A stretch of DNA of 64,000 nucleotides. It comes from Streptomyces antimycoticus (GTDB lineage: Bacteria > Actinomycetota > Actinomycetes > Streptomycetales > Streptomycetaceae). Of this stretch, positions 27,575 through 36,738 are shown in pieces. Position numbers and translations under genes: made by a program. Below the pieces are notes generated by a model that did no database searches, was not told where the DNA came from, and saw only the letters and a list, made by a program, of their open reading frames with translations. Each line of letters opens with the position of its first letter. Position 1 is the stretch's first letter. The DNA is taken from assembly GCF_005405925.1 (NCBI RefSeq), contig NZ_BJHV01000001.1:5332001-5396000 (forward strand), written 5' to 3'.

Positions 27575-27655
27575 GCCGGAACCCGGTACCGCCGGAACCC
27601 GGTACCGCGCCGGAACCCGTGCCACCGGAACACCGGAACCCGCGCCCACCGGATC
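27575..27655. repeat. Degenerate CCGGAACCCG repeats
   Basis: CGCCGGAACCCG or close variants occur at least five times, two of them followed by GTACCG. Non-coding; the spacing is irregular, so this is not a CRISPR. Confidence 0.7.
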
Positions 27656-27676
27656 ACCGCACCCCGCCCCCGACCC

Positions 27677-29065
27677 TCAGAGCGCCCGCCAGCCCTCCTC
27701 ATCGACCCCGCCGGGCACCACGCCGTCCGGGGCGTAGGGCTCCCGGGTGAACACGAAGGTGCCCAGGTCCAGATGGGCGGGGGCGTCGCCCTCCCCCTCG
27801 ACCACCCGCAGCGTCTCCCCCGCGTAATAGCCGTCGAGCCCCGTCCAGGTGCCGTCCGGCTCGGCCTTGAAGCGCGAGGCCCGGCCTCCCTGGGTGGCCG
27901 GGGAGAGCTCCAGACCGCGGTCCGCGCGCAGCCGCAGATGGTAGGCGCGAGGGCCCCAGTACCAGGGGCCGGTCAGCGCCAGCAGCGCCGGATCGGCCTC
28001 GGTCAGCGGCCGCCAGGGCTCGGGGATACGCGGCTCGTGCTCCGCCACGATCCCTATGAGGTCGGCGGCGATGGCGCCGATCGCGGGCCCCGAGGTGGTG
28101 TTGGCCAGCGCGATCCCGGCCAGCCGGTCCTCGGCGCTCACCCACAGCGACGCCAGGAAGCCGGGCATGGAGCCGGTGTGGCCATGGAGGAACCGCCCGC
28201 CGTGCCGGACGAGCTGGGTCCCCAGGCCATAGCCGCCGTCCCAGTCCCTCTCCTCGGGGGCGACGGCGGGCACCCGCATCTCGGCGAGCGACTCCGTGCC
28301 GAGCACCCGCGCGTCCCCGTCCAGCAGGAAGGCGGCGAAGCGGGCCAGGTCCCCGGCGGTCGACCAGAGCTGCCCGGCCGGGCCCATCCGCCCGGTGTCC
28401 TCGGCCGGCTCGGGCAGCAGCACATCCGCCCAGGGGTGCACGGCCCAGCCCCCAGCGTGCGGGGCGCGCGGCTCCAGCGACGTGCGCCCCATCCCCAGCG
28501 GCTCCAGCACCTCATGGGCCAGCACCTCGCCCCAGGGCGCCCCGCGCAACCGCTCGACCAGCGCGCCGAGCAGCGCGAAACCGGGGTTGGAGTAGTGGTG
28601 ACGGCGGCCCGCGGGATGGACCAGCGGGCGCTCGCCGAAGATATCGGCCGTCTCGGGCCGCAGCGCCCCGGGCGTGCGCTCCCACCACGGGCCGCGGGCC
28701 TCGGCGGCGAGCCCCGAGGTGTGGGAGAGGAGCTGGGCCACGGTCGCGCCCTCGGCCTGCGGCACGTCCAGATGCTTGGCCAGCGGATCGCCGAGGTCCA
28801 GCAGCCCCTCGTCACGCAGCCGCATCACCAGCACCGCCACGAAGGTCTTGGTCAAGGAGCCGATGCGGTACTGGGTGTCGGCGTCCGGTGCGGCTTCGTC
28901 CACGCGGCCGCGCGAGCCCGTCCACACCAGCCGACCCTCCCGCACCACGGCCCCCACCAGGGACGGGGCACGGCCCTCGGCCTGGCCGAGGGCGACGCGC
29001 CGCAGCAGGGCACGGCGGGTGGCGGGCAGCGGCTCCGTGAACTCATCCGCGTCGCGTGTGGTCAT
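27677..29065 (-). CDS. Serine hydrolase, beta-lactamase/class C PBP family
   Basis: 462 aa. All three penicillin-recognising motifs are intact: SLTK (nucleophile) in RIGSLTKTF, YSN in HHYSNPGF, and HTG in GHTGSMPGF. No signal peptide is visible, so it may act inside the cell, as many esterase-like members do. The C-terminal 110 residues form an extra beta domain (GPWYWGPRAYHLRL) seen in some D-aminopeptidase and esterase relatives. ATG 29065 begins TTRDADEF. It is divergent from the MerR gene. Confidence 0.9.
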   Translation of the reverse strand: MTTRDADEFTEPLPATRRALLRRVALGQAEGRAPSLVGAVVREGRLVWTGSRGRVDEAAPDADTQYRIGSLTKTFVAVLVMRLRDEGLLDLGDPLAKHLDVPQAEGATVAQLLSHTSGLAAEARGPWWERTPGALRPETADIFGERPLVHPAGRRHHYSNPGFALLGALVERLRGAPWGEVLAHEVLEPLGMGRTSLEPRAPHAGGWAVHPWADVLLPEPAEDTGRMGPAGQLWSTAGDLARFAAFLLDGDARVLGTESLAEMRVPAVAPEERDWDGGYGLGTQLVRHGGRFLHGHTGSMPGFLASLWVSAEDRLAGIALANTTSGPAIGAIAADLIGIVAEHEPRIPEPWRPLTEADPALLALTGPWYWGPRAYHLRLRADRGLELSPATQGGRASRFKAEPDGTWTGLDGYYAGETLRVVEGEGDAPAHLDLGTFVFTREPYAPDGVVPGGVDEEGWRAL

Positions 29066-29160
29066 GTCGGCACTGTACGGCGGGGGTCCGACAGCGGGCA
29101 GCCATCGGCCGGCCGAGCGTCAACGGCCGGGGCACCGCCCGGGACCGCGACGCGGTCTGG

Positions 29161-29180
29161 CCTTGACGTCAGGGTCAAGG
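29161..29180. promoter_or_regulatory. MerR-type operator/promoter
   Basis: CCTTGAC (29161-29167) and GTCAAGG (29174-29180) are perfect inverted arms 6 bases apart, 14 bases before the MerR ATG. TTGACG inside it can serve as the -35 box. The arrangement fits autoregulation by the MerR protein. Confidence 0.75.
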
Positions 29181-29194
29181 TCTACCGTCGGCAC

Positions 29195-29626
29195 ATGCGG
29201 ATCGGAGAGCTGGCCGAACGGGCGGGTACCACCACCCGCACCCTGCGCTATTACGAGTCGCTCGGGCTGCTGCCCGCGCGCCGCACCGGCAATGGGTACC
29301 GGTCGTACGACGAGGACGATCTGCGGCTGCTCCAGCAGATCCGCGTACTGCAGGACTTCGGCTTCGAGCTGGAGGAGACGCGCCCGTTCGTCGAATGCCT
29401 GCGATCCGGCCATCCGGCCGGTGACTCCTGCCCCGCCTCGCTGGAGGTCTACCGGCGCAAGCTGGCCGAGCTGGACGAGTGCATCGGCCGGCTGAGCGCC
29501 ATCCGGGAGCGGGTCGGGACCCAGCTCGCGCAGGCGGAGCTGGCCCGCGCGGAGCTGGAGGCCGCGGCGACGGCGCCCGAAGGGGCCCCGGAGCCGCGCT
29601 GCGAGCTGACGCCGCCCGGGCCGTGA
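29195..29626 (+). CDS. MerR-family regulator next to thioredoxin
   Basis: 143 aa. N-terminal MerR helix-turn-helix (MRIGELAERAGTTTRTLRYYESLGLL, then NGYRSYDEDDL) and a dimerisation helix. C68, H73 and C79 in ECLRSGHPAGDSC could bind a metal or act as a thiol sensor. A palindromic operator lies just upstream. The thioredoxin gene follows after 77 bases, so MerR probably controls it in answer to oxidative or metal stress; this is inferred from position. Confidence 0.92.
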   Translation: MRIGELAERAGTTTRTLRYYESLGLLPARRTGNGYRSYDEDDLRLLQQIRVLQDFGFELEETRPFVECLRSGHPAGDSCPASLEVYRRKLAELDECIGRLSAIRERVGTQLAQAELARAELEAAATAPEGAPEPRCELTPPGP

Positions 29627-29703
29627 GCCCCGCCATCCCGCCGTCAGCACGACGGCTCCGAACGACTCCGAACGCCTCCGAACAACTCCGAAGGAGAGAT
29701 GAG

Positions 29704-30042
29704 ATGTCGCTGACACACACCGGGGGAGTGGCCACGGTCACGGACGCCACCTTCGGCGAGGAGGTACTGACGGCCGAGCTGCCGGTGCTGGTGAAGTTCA
29801 CCGCCTCGTGGTGCCCGCCGTGCCGGATGATCGCGCCGGTGCTGGCGGAGATCGCGCAGGAGGAGGGCCACCGGCTGAAGGTCGTGCAGCTCGACGTGGA
29901 CGAGAACCCGTCCACCACCAACGCGTACGGGGTGCTGTCGATGCCGACGCTGATGCTGTTCCGGGCGGGCGAGCCGGTGCGGTCGCTGGTCGGGGCCCGC
30001 AGCAAGCGGCGGCTGCTGGAGGAGCTCGCCGAGGCGATCTGA
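29704..30042 (+). CDS. trxA: Thioredoxin
   Basis: 112 aa thiol-disulfide oxidoreductase. The active site is WCPPC (Cys37, Cys40) instead of the most common WCGPC; cis-Pro is in SMPTLMLF. Pro at the third place tends to make such proteins somewhat less reducing. AAGGAGAG at 29691-29698 precedes ATG 29704. It sits behind the MerR gene and before peptide deformylase. Confidence 0.95.
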   Translation: MSLTHTGGVATVTDATFGEEVLTAELPVLVKFTASWCPPCRMIAPVLAEIAQEEGHRLKVVQLDVDENPSTTNAYGVLSMPTLMLFRAGEPVRSLVGARSKRRLLEELAEAI

Positions 30043-30092
30043 CGGAGCCGGAGCCGCGGCCGAACCGCCCCTGCTACGTTGGCCGGACATGA

Positions 30093-30124
30093 CCATCAGT
30101 GGGGGCGGCCATCAGTGGGGGCGG
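30093..30124. repeat. Perfect 16-base tandem duplication upstream of def
   Basis: CCATCAGTGGGGGCGG occurs at 30093-30108 and again at 30109-30124, just before the deformylase start. It duplicates a G-rich stretch that could act as a ribosome-binding site. Confidence 0.9.
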
Positions 30125-30141
30125 AAAAGGTGAGGTCAGCG

Positions 30142-30780
30142 GTGCGCGTCCTGGTGCAGGGGAAACCCGTCGGCTCCTATCCGGCGCTGCCCCCCGAGGC
30201 CGAGCGCGGTTCACCGCGCCGGATCACCGAGGTCGGTGAAGACATTCTGCGCCGCTCCTGCCGGGAGGTGACCGAGTTCGGCACGCCCGAGCTGAGCGCC
30301 CTCATCGACGACATGTTCCTCACCATGTACATCGCCGACGGTGCCGGGCTGGCCGCCAATCAGGTCGACGTCGATCTGCGGCTGTTCGTCTACGACTGTC
30401 CGGACGACAACGGCGTCCGGCATGTCGGCCACATCATCAACCCCGTCCTGGACCAGCCCGATCCGGCCGAGCGGCTGCTCATCGAGGACGCCGAGGGCTG
30501 TCTGTCCGTACCGGGCGCGCGGATGGACGTACCGCGCACCGACCGCACCGTGGTCCGCGGCGTCGACAAGGACGGCAACCCGCTGGTGATCGAGGGCACC
30601 GGCTACTTCGCCCGCTGTCTGCAGCACGAGGCCGACCATCTCTCGGGGCATCTCTACATCGACCGGCTCTCCAAGCGCGACCGCAAGGACGCGCTGCGGC
30701 AGATGACGGACCTCCATGAGCAGGTCCTCGCCCGGCGCGTGGAAAAGGCGGCGGCCCTGGGCCACCAGCTGCAGCCCTGA
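30142..30780 (+). CDS. def: Peptide deformylase
   Basis: 212 aa metalloenzyme that removes the formyl group from new proteins. Motif I is GAGLAANQV, motif II EGCLSVPG, motif III QHEADHLSG (HEXXH), giving the Cys and two His metal ligands. The start is uncertain: GTG 30142 has AGGTGAGG 6 bases upstream and is preferred; GTG 30130 is possible. Streptomyces usually carry several def genes, so this may not be the only copy. Confidence 0.95.
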   Translation: MRVLVQGKPVGSYPALPPEAERGSPRRITEVGEDILRRSCREVTEFGTPELSALIDDMFLTMYIADGAGLAANQVDVDLRLFVYDCPDDNGVRHVGHIINPVLDQPDPAERLLIEDAEGCLSVPGARMDVPRTDRTVVRGVDKDGNPLVIEGTGYFARCLQHEADHLSGHLYIDRLSKRDRKDALRQMTDLHEQVLARRVEKAAALGHQLQP

Positions 30781-30834
30781 CCCGGCCCGCCCCGGACGGG
30801 TGACGGCCGGGATGGGCCTTAAGCCACCGCCGCG

Positions 30835-31437
30835 TTACCGCAGGCGTCGTGCTCGCAGGACGGTGTCCTGGGTGTGATGGGTGCCGGCGGGGGCGGGAGC
30901 GGTACGTGGCCGGGTTTCGTTGATCAGGACGGTCCAGTCGTCGTCGAGGAGCCTGGCGATCTCGTCGGGCTGGTAGTAGTCGCCGGGGTCGAAGCCCTGC
31001 TCGGGGTCCGGGGACAGATCGGCGAGGGCGTGGGTGGCGAAGAGCAGGGTGCCGCCGGGCGCGACGGCGTCCAGCAGGCCGCGCAGCGCGGTGTGGTCCG
31101 GCTGGTGTGCGAGCGGGAAGTAGTGGACGGACACCAGGTCGAACGCGGCGGCCGGGGGCGGCGTGCCGGTCAGGTCGGCGCGGGTCCACGCCACGCGGCC
31201 CTCGACGTCCGTGGCGGCCGCGACGGCGCGTTCCAGGGCGGCCCGGGAGATGTCGACCGCCGTGACCTGCCAGCCGCGCCGGGCCAGCCAGATGGCATCG
31301 GCGCCCTCACCGCATCCCACGTCGAGCGCCTGCCCCGGCGGCAGATCGGCGATCTCGGTGACGAGCACTCCGTTGGGCGCGCCGCTGAAGAGCTGGTCGC
31401 GGCTGCGATACAAGTCATCCCAGAACTGTGTGTCCAT
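30835..31437 (-). CDS. Class I SAM-dependent methyltransferase
   Basis: 200 aa. The SAM-binding motif ALDVGCGEGADAIWLARRGWQ and the acidic loop VTAVDIS are clear. Also seen is FDLVSVHYFPL (motif IV). The acceptor is unknown. It resembles small UbiE/TehB-type methyltransferases. ATG 31437 is favoured over ATG 31443 because AAGG lies 7 bases upstream. It begins the region whose gene content is less typical of the conserved core. Confidence 0.9.
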   Translation of the reverse strand: MDTQFWDDLYRSRDQLFSGAPNGVLVTEIADLPPGQALDVGCGEGADAIWLARRGWQVTAVDISRAALERAVAAATDVEGRVAWTRADLTGTPPPAAAFDLVSVHYFPLAHQPDHTALRGLLDAVAPGGTLLFATHALADLSPDPEQGFDPGDYYQPDEIARLLDDDWTVLINETRPRTAPAPAGTHHTQDTVLRARRLR

Positions 31438-31594
31438 GGCCATGCCTTACGTGGAGGGGTCGCGTCCGGCACCAACCTGCCCCCGCCCGTGGCGAATCGA
31501 CAAAGTTTTTTGCCGAAACGACGAAGAGCGGACAGTTGTCAGGCCCGGCTCATCGTCGGCCTTCACCCCCACCGACTCCATCAATGTCCGCGGG

Positions 31595-32275
31595 TCACCT
31601 TGAGATACGGGCTTCGATGCCGTCGAGCATGCAGTCGAGACCGATCCGGAAGGTGTGGTCGGCATCCAGGTGGGCGGCATCGCGCACCACCGTGGCCAGC
31701 GCGGGGAATCGGCCAGTGGCGAAGGTTCGCTCCAGATAGGGCCCGAGTGACGCCTGCCAGCGCTTCTCGTCCATCCCGGTGGCCCGCTCGGCACGCCGCT
31801 CGGCGATCTCCCGACGCACCGCGCCGATCACATACGCGTTCATCGCGGCGACCACCGGCATGATGGCGTCCACGTCGACGTCGTCCAGTGCGGCCACCAC
31901 GGCCTCCCCGGTGGCCAGCGCGTGCGGCCCGAGCTGGGGTCGGCCGCCCAGGAGATCGGCGAGCCATTCGTGCTCGTGAGCGGCGTGCCGAGTGGCCTCG
32001 GCAAGAGACCGGAGCACCTCCCGCCAGCCGTCTCCGACCGGCCGGATCTCGGCGTGGACCGCGTCGACCATCAGGTCGAGCAACTCCTCCTTGCCGGCGA
32101 TGTAGCCGTACAGCCGCATCGGACGGACGTCCAGCGCGGTGGCGACCTTGCGCAGCGACACCGCGTCCAGGCCGTCCGCGTCGGCCAGCTGGATCGCCGC
32201 TCGTACGATCCGCTCCCGGCTCAACGGGGCCGGCACGGGTCGATTCGGTGGCTCCGGCCTTTCCCACACCAACAT
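31595..32275 (-). CDS. TetR-family regulator
   Basis: 226 aa. The N-terminal helix-turn-helix reads LSRERIVRAAIQLADADGLDAVSLRKVATALDVRPMRLYGYIAGKEEL. The C-terminal domain is of the TetR_C type found in regulators of drug-modifying enzymes. ATG 32275 has GGTGAG about 6 bases upstream; ATGs at 32287 and 32296 are alternatives. It is divergent from the flavin monooxygenase gene and very probably represses it. Confidence 0.93.
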   Translation of the reverse strand: MLVWERPEPPNRPVPAPLSRERIVRAAIQLADADGLDAVSLRKVATALDVRPMRLYGYIAGKEELLDLMVDAVHAEIRPVGDGWREVLRSLAEATRHAAHEHEWLADLLGGRPQLGPHALATGEAVVAALDDVDVDAIMPVVAAMNAYVIGAVRREIAERRAERATGMDEKRWQASLGPYLERTFATGRFPALATVVRDAAHLDADHTFRIGLDCMLDGIEARISR

Positions 32276-32302
32276 GCGGCTCACCATACATCGCATCGAG
32301 GA

Positions 32303-32337
32303 ATACACTGTATCGGTCCGGTACGGCGTATCGAAGG
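32303..32337. promoter_or_regulatory. Candidate TetR operator between divergent genes
   Basis: ATACA-C-TGTAT is a perfect palindrome at 32303-32313; a second related half, GTACGGCGTATC, follows at about 32321-32332. It overlaps the region where both promoters must be. Confidence 0.6.
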
Positions 32338-32347
32338 AGAGGCAACC

Positions 32348-33457
32348 ATGACCATCGCCATTGTCGGAGCCGGCTTGGGCGGCTTGGCCCTTGCCCGGGT
32401 GCTGCATGTGAACGGCATCGACGCCGTCGTATATGAACGTGAAGCGTCACGCGATGCGCGCGGTCAGGGCGGCATGCTCGACATCCACTCCGGCCAGCGG
32501 GCGCTGCGCGAGGCCGGTCTGATCGACCAGTTCCACGCGATTGCCCGTGGCGAAGGCCAGGACATGCGTCTTCTCGAACCGGACGGCACCCTGCTGCTCC
32601 AGGAGGACACGCCCGACGACGCCCCGCTCGAACGACCCGAGGTCGACCGCGCCGATCTGCGCAACCTGCTGCTGGATTCCCTCCCCGAAGGCGTGGTGCG
32701 CTGGGGGCGCGCGTTCACCTCCGCCGACAGCGGCCTGCTGCGCTTCGCCGACGGCAGCAGTGCGACGTATGACCTGCTGGTCGGCGCGGACGGCGCGCAG
32801 TCCCGGGTCCGCGCGCTGCTCACCGACGCCCGTCCGGAACATATCGGCCAGAACATCGTCGAGGTCGGCATTCCCGATATCGACCACACGCACCCCGACC
32901 TCGCGGCGATGGTCGGGCGCGGTAACTACTGGGTGCTCGGCAACGGACTGTCCCTGGCGGCGCAGCGCAACGGCGACGGCCGCGTTCGCATCGGCCTCAG
33001 CTTCTACAACACCGCCGAGGACTGGTTCGCCACCAGCGGGATCCCGTTCGACGACCCGGCCGCCGCCCGGGCGCGGCTGATCGACCTGCTCGCCGGCTGG
33101 GATTCACGGTTCACCGCGCTGATCGCGGCCTGCGACGACACGGTCGTGCCGCGGTCGATCACCACGCTCCCGATCGGCCTGACCTGGCCGTCGACGCCGG
33201 ACGTCACGCTGCTCGGCGATGCCGCGCACCTGATGCCGCCGGTGGGAGAGGGCGCCAACATGGCGCTGCTCGACGGCGCCCTGCTCGGTCTCGCGCTGGC
33301 CGCGCACCCGGACGACTTTCCCGCCGCGGTCAAGGAATACGAACGCGAGATGTTCGAACGCACCAGCGCTGCCGCCCGGATGTCCGCGGGCATGCAGGAA
33401 TTGCTGATGTCGCCGGACGCCGCCCAGAAACTGCTCGCATTCTTCCAACCTGACTGA
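32348..33457 (+). CDS. FAD-dependent monooxygenase, TetX-like
   Basis: 369 aa group A flavoprotein monooxygenase. VGAGLGGLALARVL (GxGxxG, FAD binding) is at the N-terminus; the second FAD motif GDAAHLMPPVGEGANMAL is near residue 290. VGADGAQSRVR is the DG motif. Family members hydroxylate aromatic compounds; TetX inactivates tetracyclines. The divergent TetR partner makes a ligand-induced detoxification or tailoring enzyme likely. Whether tetracycline is a substrate cannot be told from the sequence. Confidence 0.9.
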   Translation: MTIAIVGAGLGGLALARVLHVNGIDAVVYEREASRDARGQGGMLDIHSGQRALREAGLIDQFHAIARGEGQDMRLLEPDGTLLLQEDTPDDAPLERPEVDRADLRNLLLDSLPEGVVRWGRAFTSADSGLLRFADGSSATYDLLVGADGAQSRVRALLTDARPEHIGQNIVEVGIPDIDHTHPDLAAMVGRGNYWVLGNGLSLAAQRNGDGRVRIGLSFYNTAEDWFATSGIPFDDPAAARARLIDLLAGWDSRFTALIAACDDTVVPRSITTLPIGLTWPSTPDVTLLGDAAHLMPPVGEGANMALLDGALLGLALAAHPDDFPAAVKEYEREMFERTSAAARMSAGMQELLMSPDAAQKLLAFFQPD

Positions 33458-33500
33458 AGGTCACGTCGAGGCCCACTCCGGTCCACTGCGGACCTTCACC

Positions 33501-33674
33501 ATGGGCGCCACCAACCACCCCAACCACCCCGCGCCGGCCCGCCAACTCCAGGACTGCCCGCGCTGGCGCAAAGCCCACGCCCGCCACCCCGACGTCCTGG
33601 CCGCCCAACGCCGAGAACGCGCCCGCGTCCGCAGCGAACGCCAACAACGCCGGAGCCGCCCGAAAGCCGCCTGA
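33501..33674 (+). CDS. Small Arg/His/Pro-rich ORF, perhaps the 3' end of a lost gene
   Basis: 57 codons from ATG 33501. The sequence begins GATNHPNHPAPARQLQ and ends with a strongly basic stretch (RRERARVRSERQQRRSR). Third codon positions are nearly all G or C, as in real Streptomyces genes, and the frame stays open upstream of the ATG for about 17 codons. It may be the C-terminal remnant of a larger mobile-element protein. I do not recognise a family. Confidence 0.45.
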   Translation: MGATNHPNHPAPARQLQDCPRWRKAHARHPDVLAAQRRERARVRSERQQRRSRPKAA

Positions 33675-33700
33675 CCCGGCGAACGTTCATGGCCGGCGCA

Positions 33701-33798
33701 CTAGGTACCCGACGCAGTCGTAGCGATGTCCGACGCGGTCGTGGCGATGCCGCCGTCGACCGGAATGACGGTGCCCGTGAGGTTAGGACCCGGCCCGA
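33701..33798 (-). pseudogene. Inverted, truncated and frameshifted copy of an SDR 3' end
   Basis: Read on the minus strand it gives RAGS, a one-base insertion at TAC/TAAC, then LTGTVIPVDGGIATTAS and a GGTACCTAG end, matching the end of the intact SDR gene at 34053-34856 (LTGTIIPVDGGIATTASGT). A 21-base tandem duplication gives IATTASD IATTASGT. The differences from the intact copy show it came from a related but separate gene, now lost. Confidence 0.85.
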
Positions 33799-34052
33799 AT
33801 GGCCACGATCGCGGGATTCGAGCACCAAGACTCCACGTCCGCGGAGTATCGGTCCACCACGCGAGGGTGGCTCTCACAGTACCTGTACCACGAGGGTCTC
33901 CCGGCCGCCTGTAAGGCCTGCTTAGCTGAACGAAAGCGCCGACAACACTCCATGGACACGCACTGCAGCTTTACCCCCAGCAGTTCAATTCAGCTGCCCC
34001 GAATGCGCGATCGTGTCGGCGCATTCTTCCACGACAGAAGGGGCGGAGACCA

Positions 34053-34856
34053 ATGGCGGACAACCAATTCACCACTCACGCAGAACTTTTCGATCTGAGT
34101 GGGAAGTACGCCCTTGTCACTGGCGGCACCAGGGGCATTGGGATGATGATAGCGCGCGGCCTTCTCCAGGCGGGCGCCCGCGTCGTCATCAGCTCACGCA
34201 AGGCAGACAGGTGCGCGGAGGCACAGCATCTACTGTCCGAATTCGGCGACGTTCAAGCAATCCCCGCCGACCTGTCCAGGCACGACGAGTGTCAGCGCCT
34301 CGCTGATCTTGTCAAGGTCGACTCGGAACGCCTGGACATCCTTGTCAACAACGCGGGAGCGATGTGGCGCGAGCCGCTAGAGACGTTCCCGGACGAGGCC
34401 TGGGACGCAGTGATCGACCTCAACCTCAAGTCGCCGTTCTGGCTGGTGCAGGCGCTGCTCCCCGCACTTCGCAGGGCGGGCACCGCCGATGATCCCGCGC
34501 GGATCATTAACATCGGCAGTATCGCCGCCATCCACGTCGCCGAGTCGCCCAACTACTCGTACGCCAGCAGCAAAGCGGCACTCCATCAACTCACCAGAGT
34601 GCTTGCCAGGGAACTGGGCCCACAGCACGTCACGGTGAACGCGGTAGCACCGGGACCGTTCCCGTCGCAGATGATGGCCTCAACGCTCGATGCCATCGGC
34701 GACACGATCGCGGCGAAGGCCCCTCTGCGCCGACTCGGCCGCGACGACGACATGGCAGGTATCGCCGTGTTTCTCGCCAGCCGGGCTGGGTCCTACCTCA
34801 CGGGCACCATCATCCCGGTAGACGGCGGCATCGCGACGACCGCATCAGGTACCTAG
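34053..34856 (+). CDS. Short-chain dehydrogenase/reductase (SDR)
   Basis: 267 aa NAD(P)-dependent oxidoreductase. TGGTRGIG (residues 23-30) binds the cofactor, NNAG is at 99-102, and the catalytic S156, Y170 and K174 (YASSK) are present. The end IPVDGGIATTASGT is typical of classical SDRs. GGGGCGGAG precedes the ATG. Codon use is a little less GC-biased than in core genes. It lies upstream of the aldo/keto reductase and near an XRE/MmyB regulator, a partnership often seen in Streptomyces. Substrate unknown. Confidence 0.93.
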   Translation: MADNQFTTHAELFDLSGKYALVTGGTRGIGMMIARGLLQAGARVVISSRKADRCAEAQHLLSEFGDVQAIPADLSRHDECQRLADLVKVDSERLDILVNNAGAMWREPLETFPDEAWDAVIDLNLKSPFWLVQALLPALRRAGTADDPARIINIGSIAAIHVAESPNYSYASSKAALHQLTRVLARELGPQHVTVNAVAPGPFPSQMMASTLDAIGDTIAAKAPLRRLGRDDDMAGIAVFLASRAGSYLTGTIIPVDGGIATTASGT

Positions 34857-36020
<1,164 letters not shown>

Positions 36021-36023
36021 ACC

Positions 36024-36651
36024 GGCTCTTCCGGAAATGGAGTGCAGCTGAGGGCGTGATCGGGCCAGGGGCGGGGTCGTGCTGTCCAGGATGCGGGCTG
36101 GTCGGGGTCTATCGCGACAGGGTCGAACGCAAGGTCACTGACGTGCCGGTGGTCGGGCACCCGCTCGAGCTGCGCGTGCGGGTGACGCGCTACCGCTGCA
36201 CCCATGACGGCTATGTCCGGGAGGTCTTCGCCCACGACACCAGCCGGCTCGCTCGGCCTGGCGCGTCGACCACGCGTCGCTGCGCGCAGTACATCCTGCG
36301 CCGCCTGGCCATCGACAGGGCCAGCGGGGTCGACGAGCACAAGTGGTCCCACGTCCTGGGCCGCCGGGCCGATGGGTTCGTCACCGTGATCACCGATCTC
36401 ACGTCGGTTGTCGCGGGCAAGGGGCCCGTGCGGCTGCTGGACATGGTCCCGGACCACTCCGCGGCCGCGATGAGCAGCTGGCTCGAGGCCCGCACAAAGG
36501 CCTTCCGCGACCAGGTCTGGATCGTGGCGACGGACGGGTACAGCGGCTGCAAGAACGCCGCCACCAAAACTCTCCCGGACGTGGTCACCGTCATGGACCC
36601 GTTCCATGTTGTCGCGCTGGCCGGGCACAAGACTCTAAAACCGGAAGAGCC
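36024..36651 (+). mobile_element. ISL3-family insertion sequence, internally deleted, both ends present
   Basis: Left end GGCTCTTCCGG (36024-36034) and its exact inverted copy CCGGAAGAGCC (36641-36651) bound a 628-base element holding a broken ISL3-type transposase gene. This end sequence is typical of the ISL3 (IS204/IS1001/IS1096/IS1165) family, whose complete members are about twice this length. No 8-base target duplication is visible (GCTGAACC left, GACAATTC right). Confidence 0.85.
36056..36633 (+). pseudogene. ISL3-family transposase remnant
   Basis: Homologous part: zinc-ribbon start (CPGCGLVGVYRDR, VTRYRC), then RRLAIDRAS joined directly to GVDEHKWSHV, then IVATDGYSGCKNA and TVMDPFHVVALAGHK. 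The helix-turn-helix normally found between the first two blocks is missing and everything after VVALAGHK is lost, the coding sequence running straight into the right inverted repeat. The two catalytic Asp of the DDE domain are there but the Glu is not, so it cannot be active. Confidence 0.88.
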
Positions 36652-36738
36652 GACAATTCTCGTTTCTAAAAAGTTGGGCGGTTCAATCCTTGTCTCGGCG
36701 AAACGTTGGTCCGGTTGTCTGAACTATCCGTTAGGTGC

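Larger units (their letters stand above)
27317..27676. other. 360-base repeat-rich gap between two minus-strand hydrolase genes
   Basis: Contains two kinds of short repeats: GCCGGAGT octamers around 27436-27484 and CCGGAACCCG-type repeats around 27575-27655. No convincing gene. It must hold the promoter of the SGNH hydrolase gene. Confidence 0.6.
33458..34052. other. 595-base mosaic region without an intact gene
   Basis: Holds the small Arg-rich ORF 33501-33674, the inverted SDR remnant 33701-33798, and about 250 bases (33799-34052) of lower-GC sequence without recognised content except the SDR ribosome site. GTACCTGTAC at 33879-33888 is a short inverted repeat. This patchwork marks the left edge of an accessory insertion. 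Confidence 0.7.

Noticed and set aside
27436..27655. Possible CRISPR array
   Set aside because: Repeats are 8-10 bases, directly adjacent or irregularly spaced, and there are no spacers or cas genes.
33799..34098. A 99-codon plus-strand ORF before the SDR
   Set aside because: It runs over the SDR ribosome site and start, its codon use is not Streptomyces-like, and no family is recognisable.
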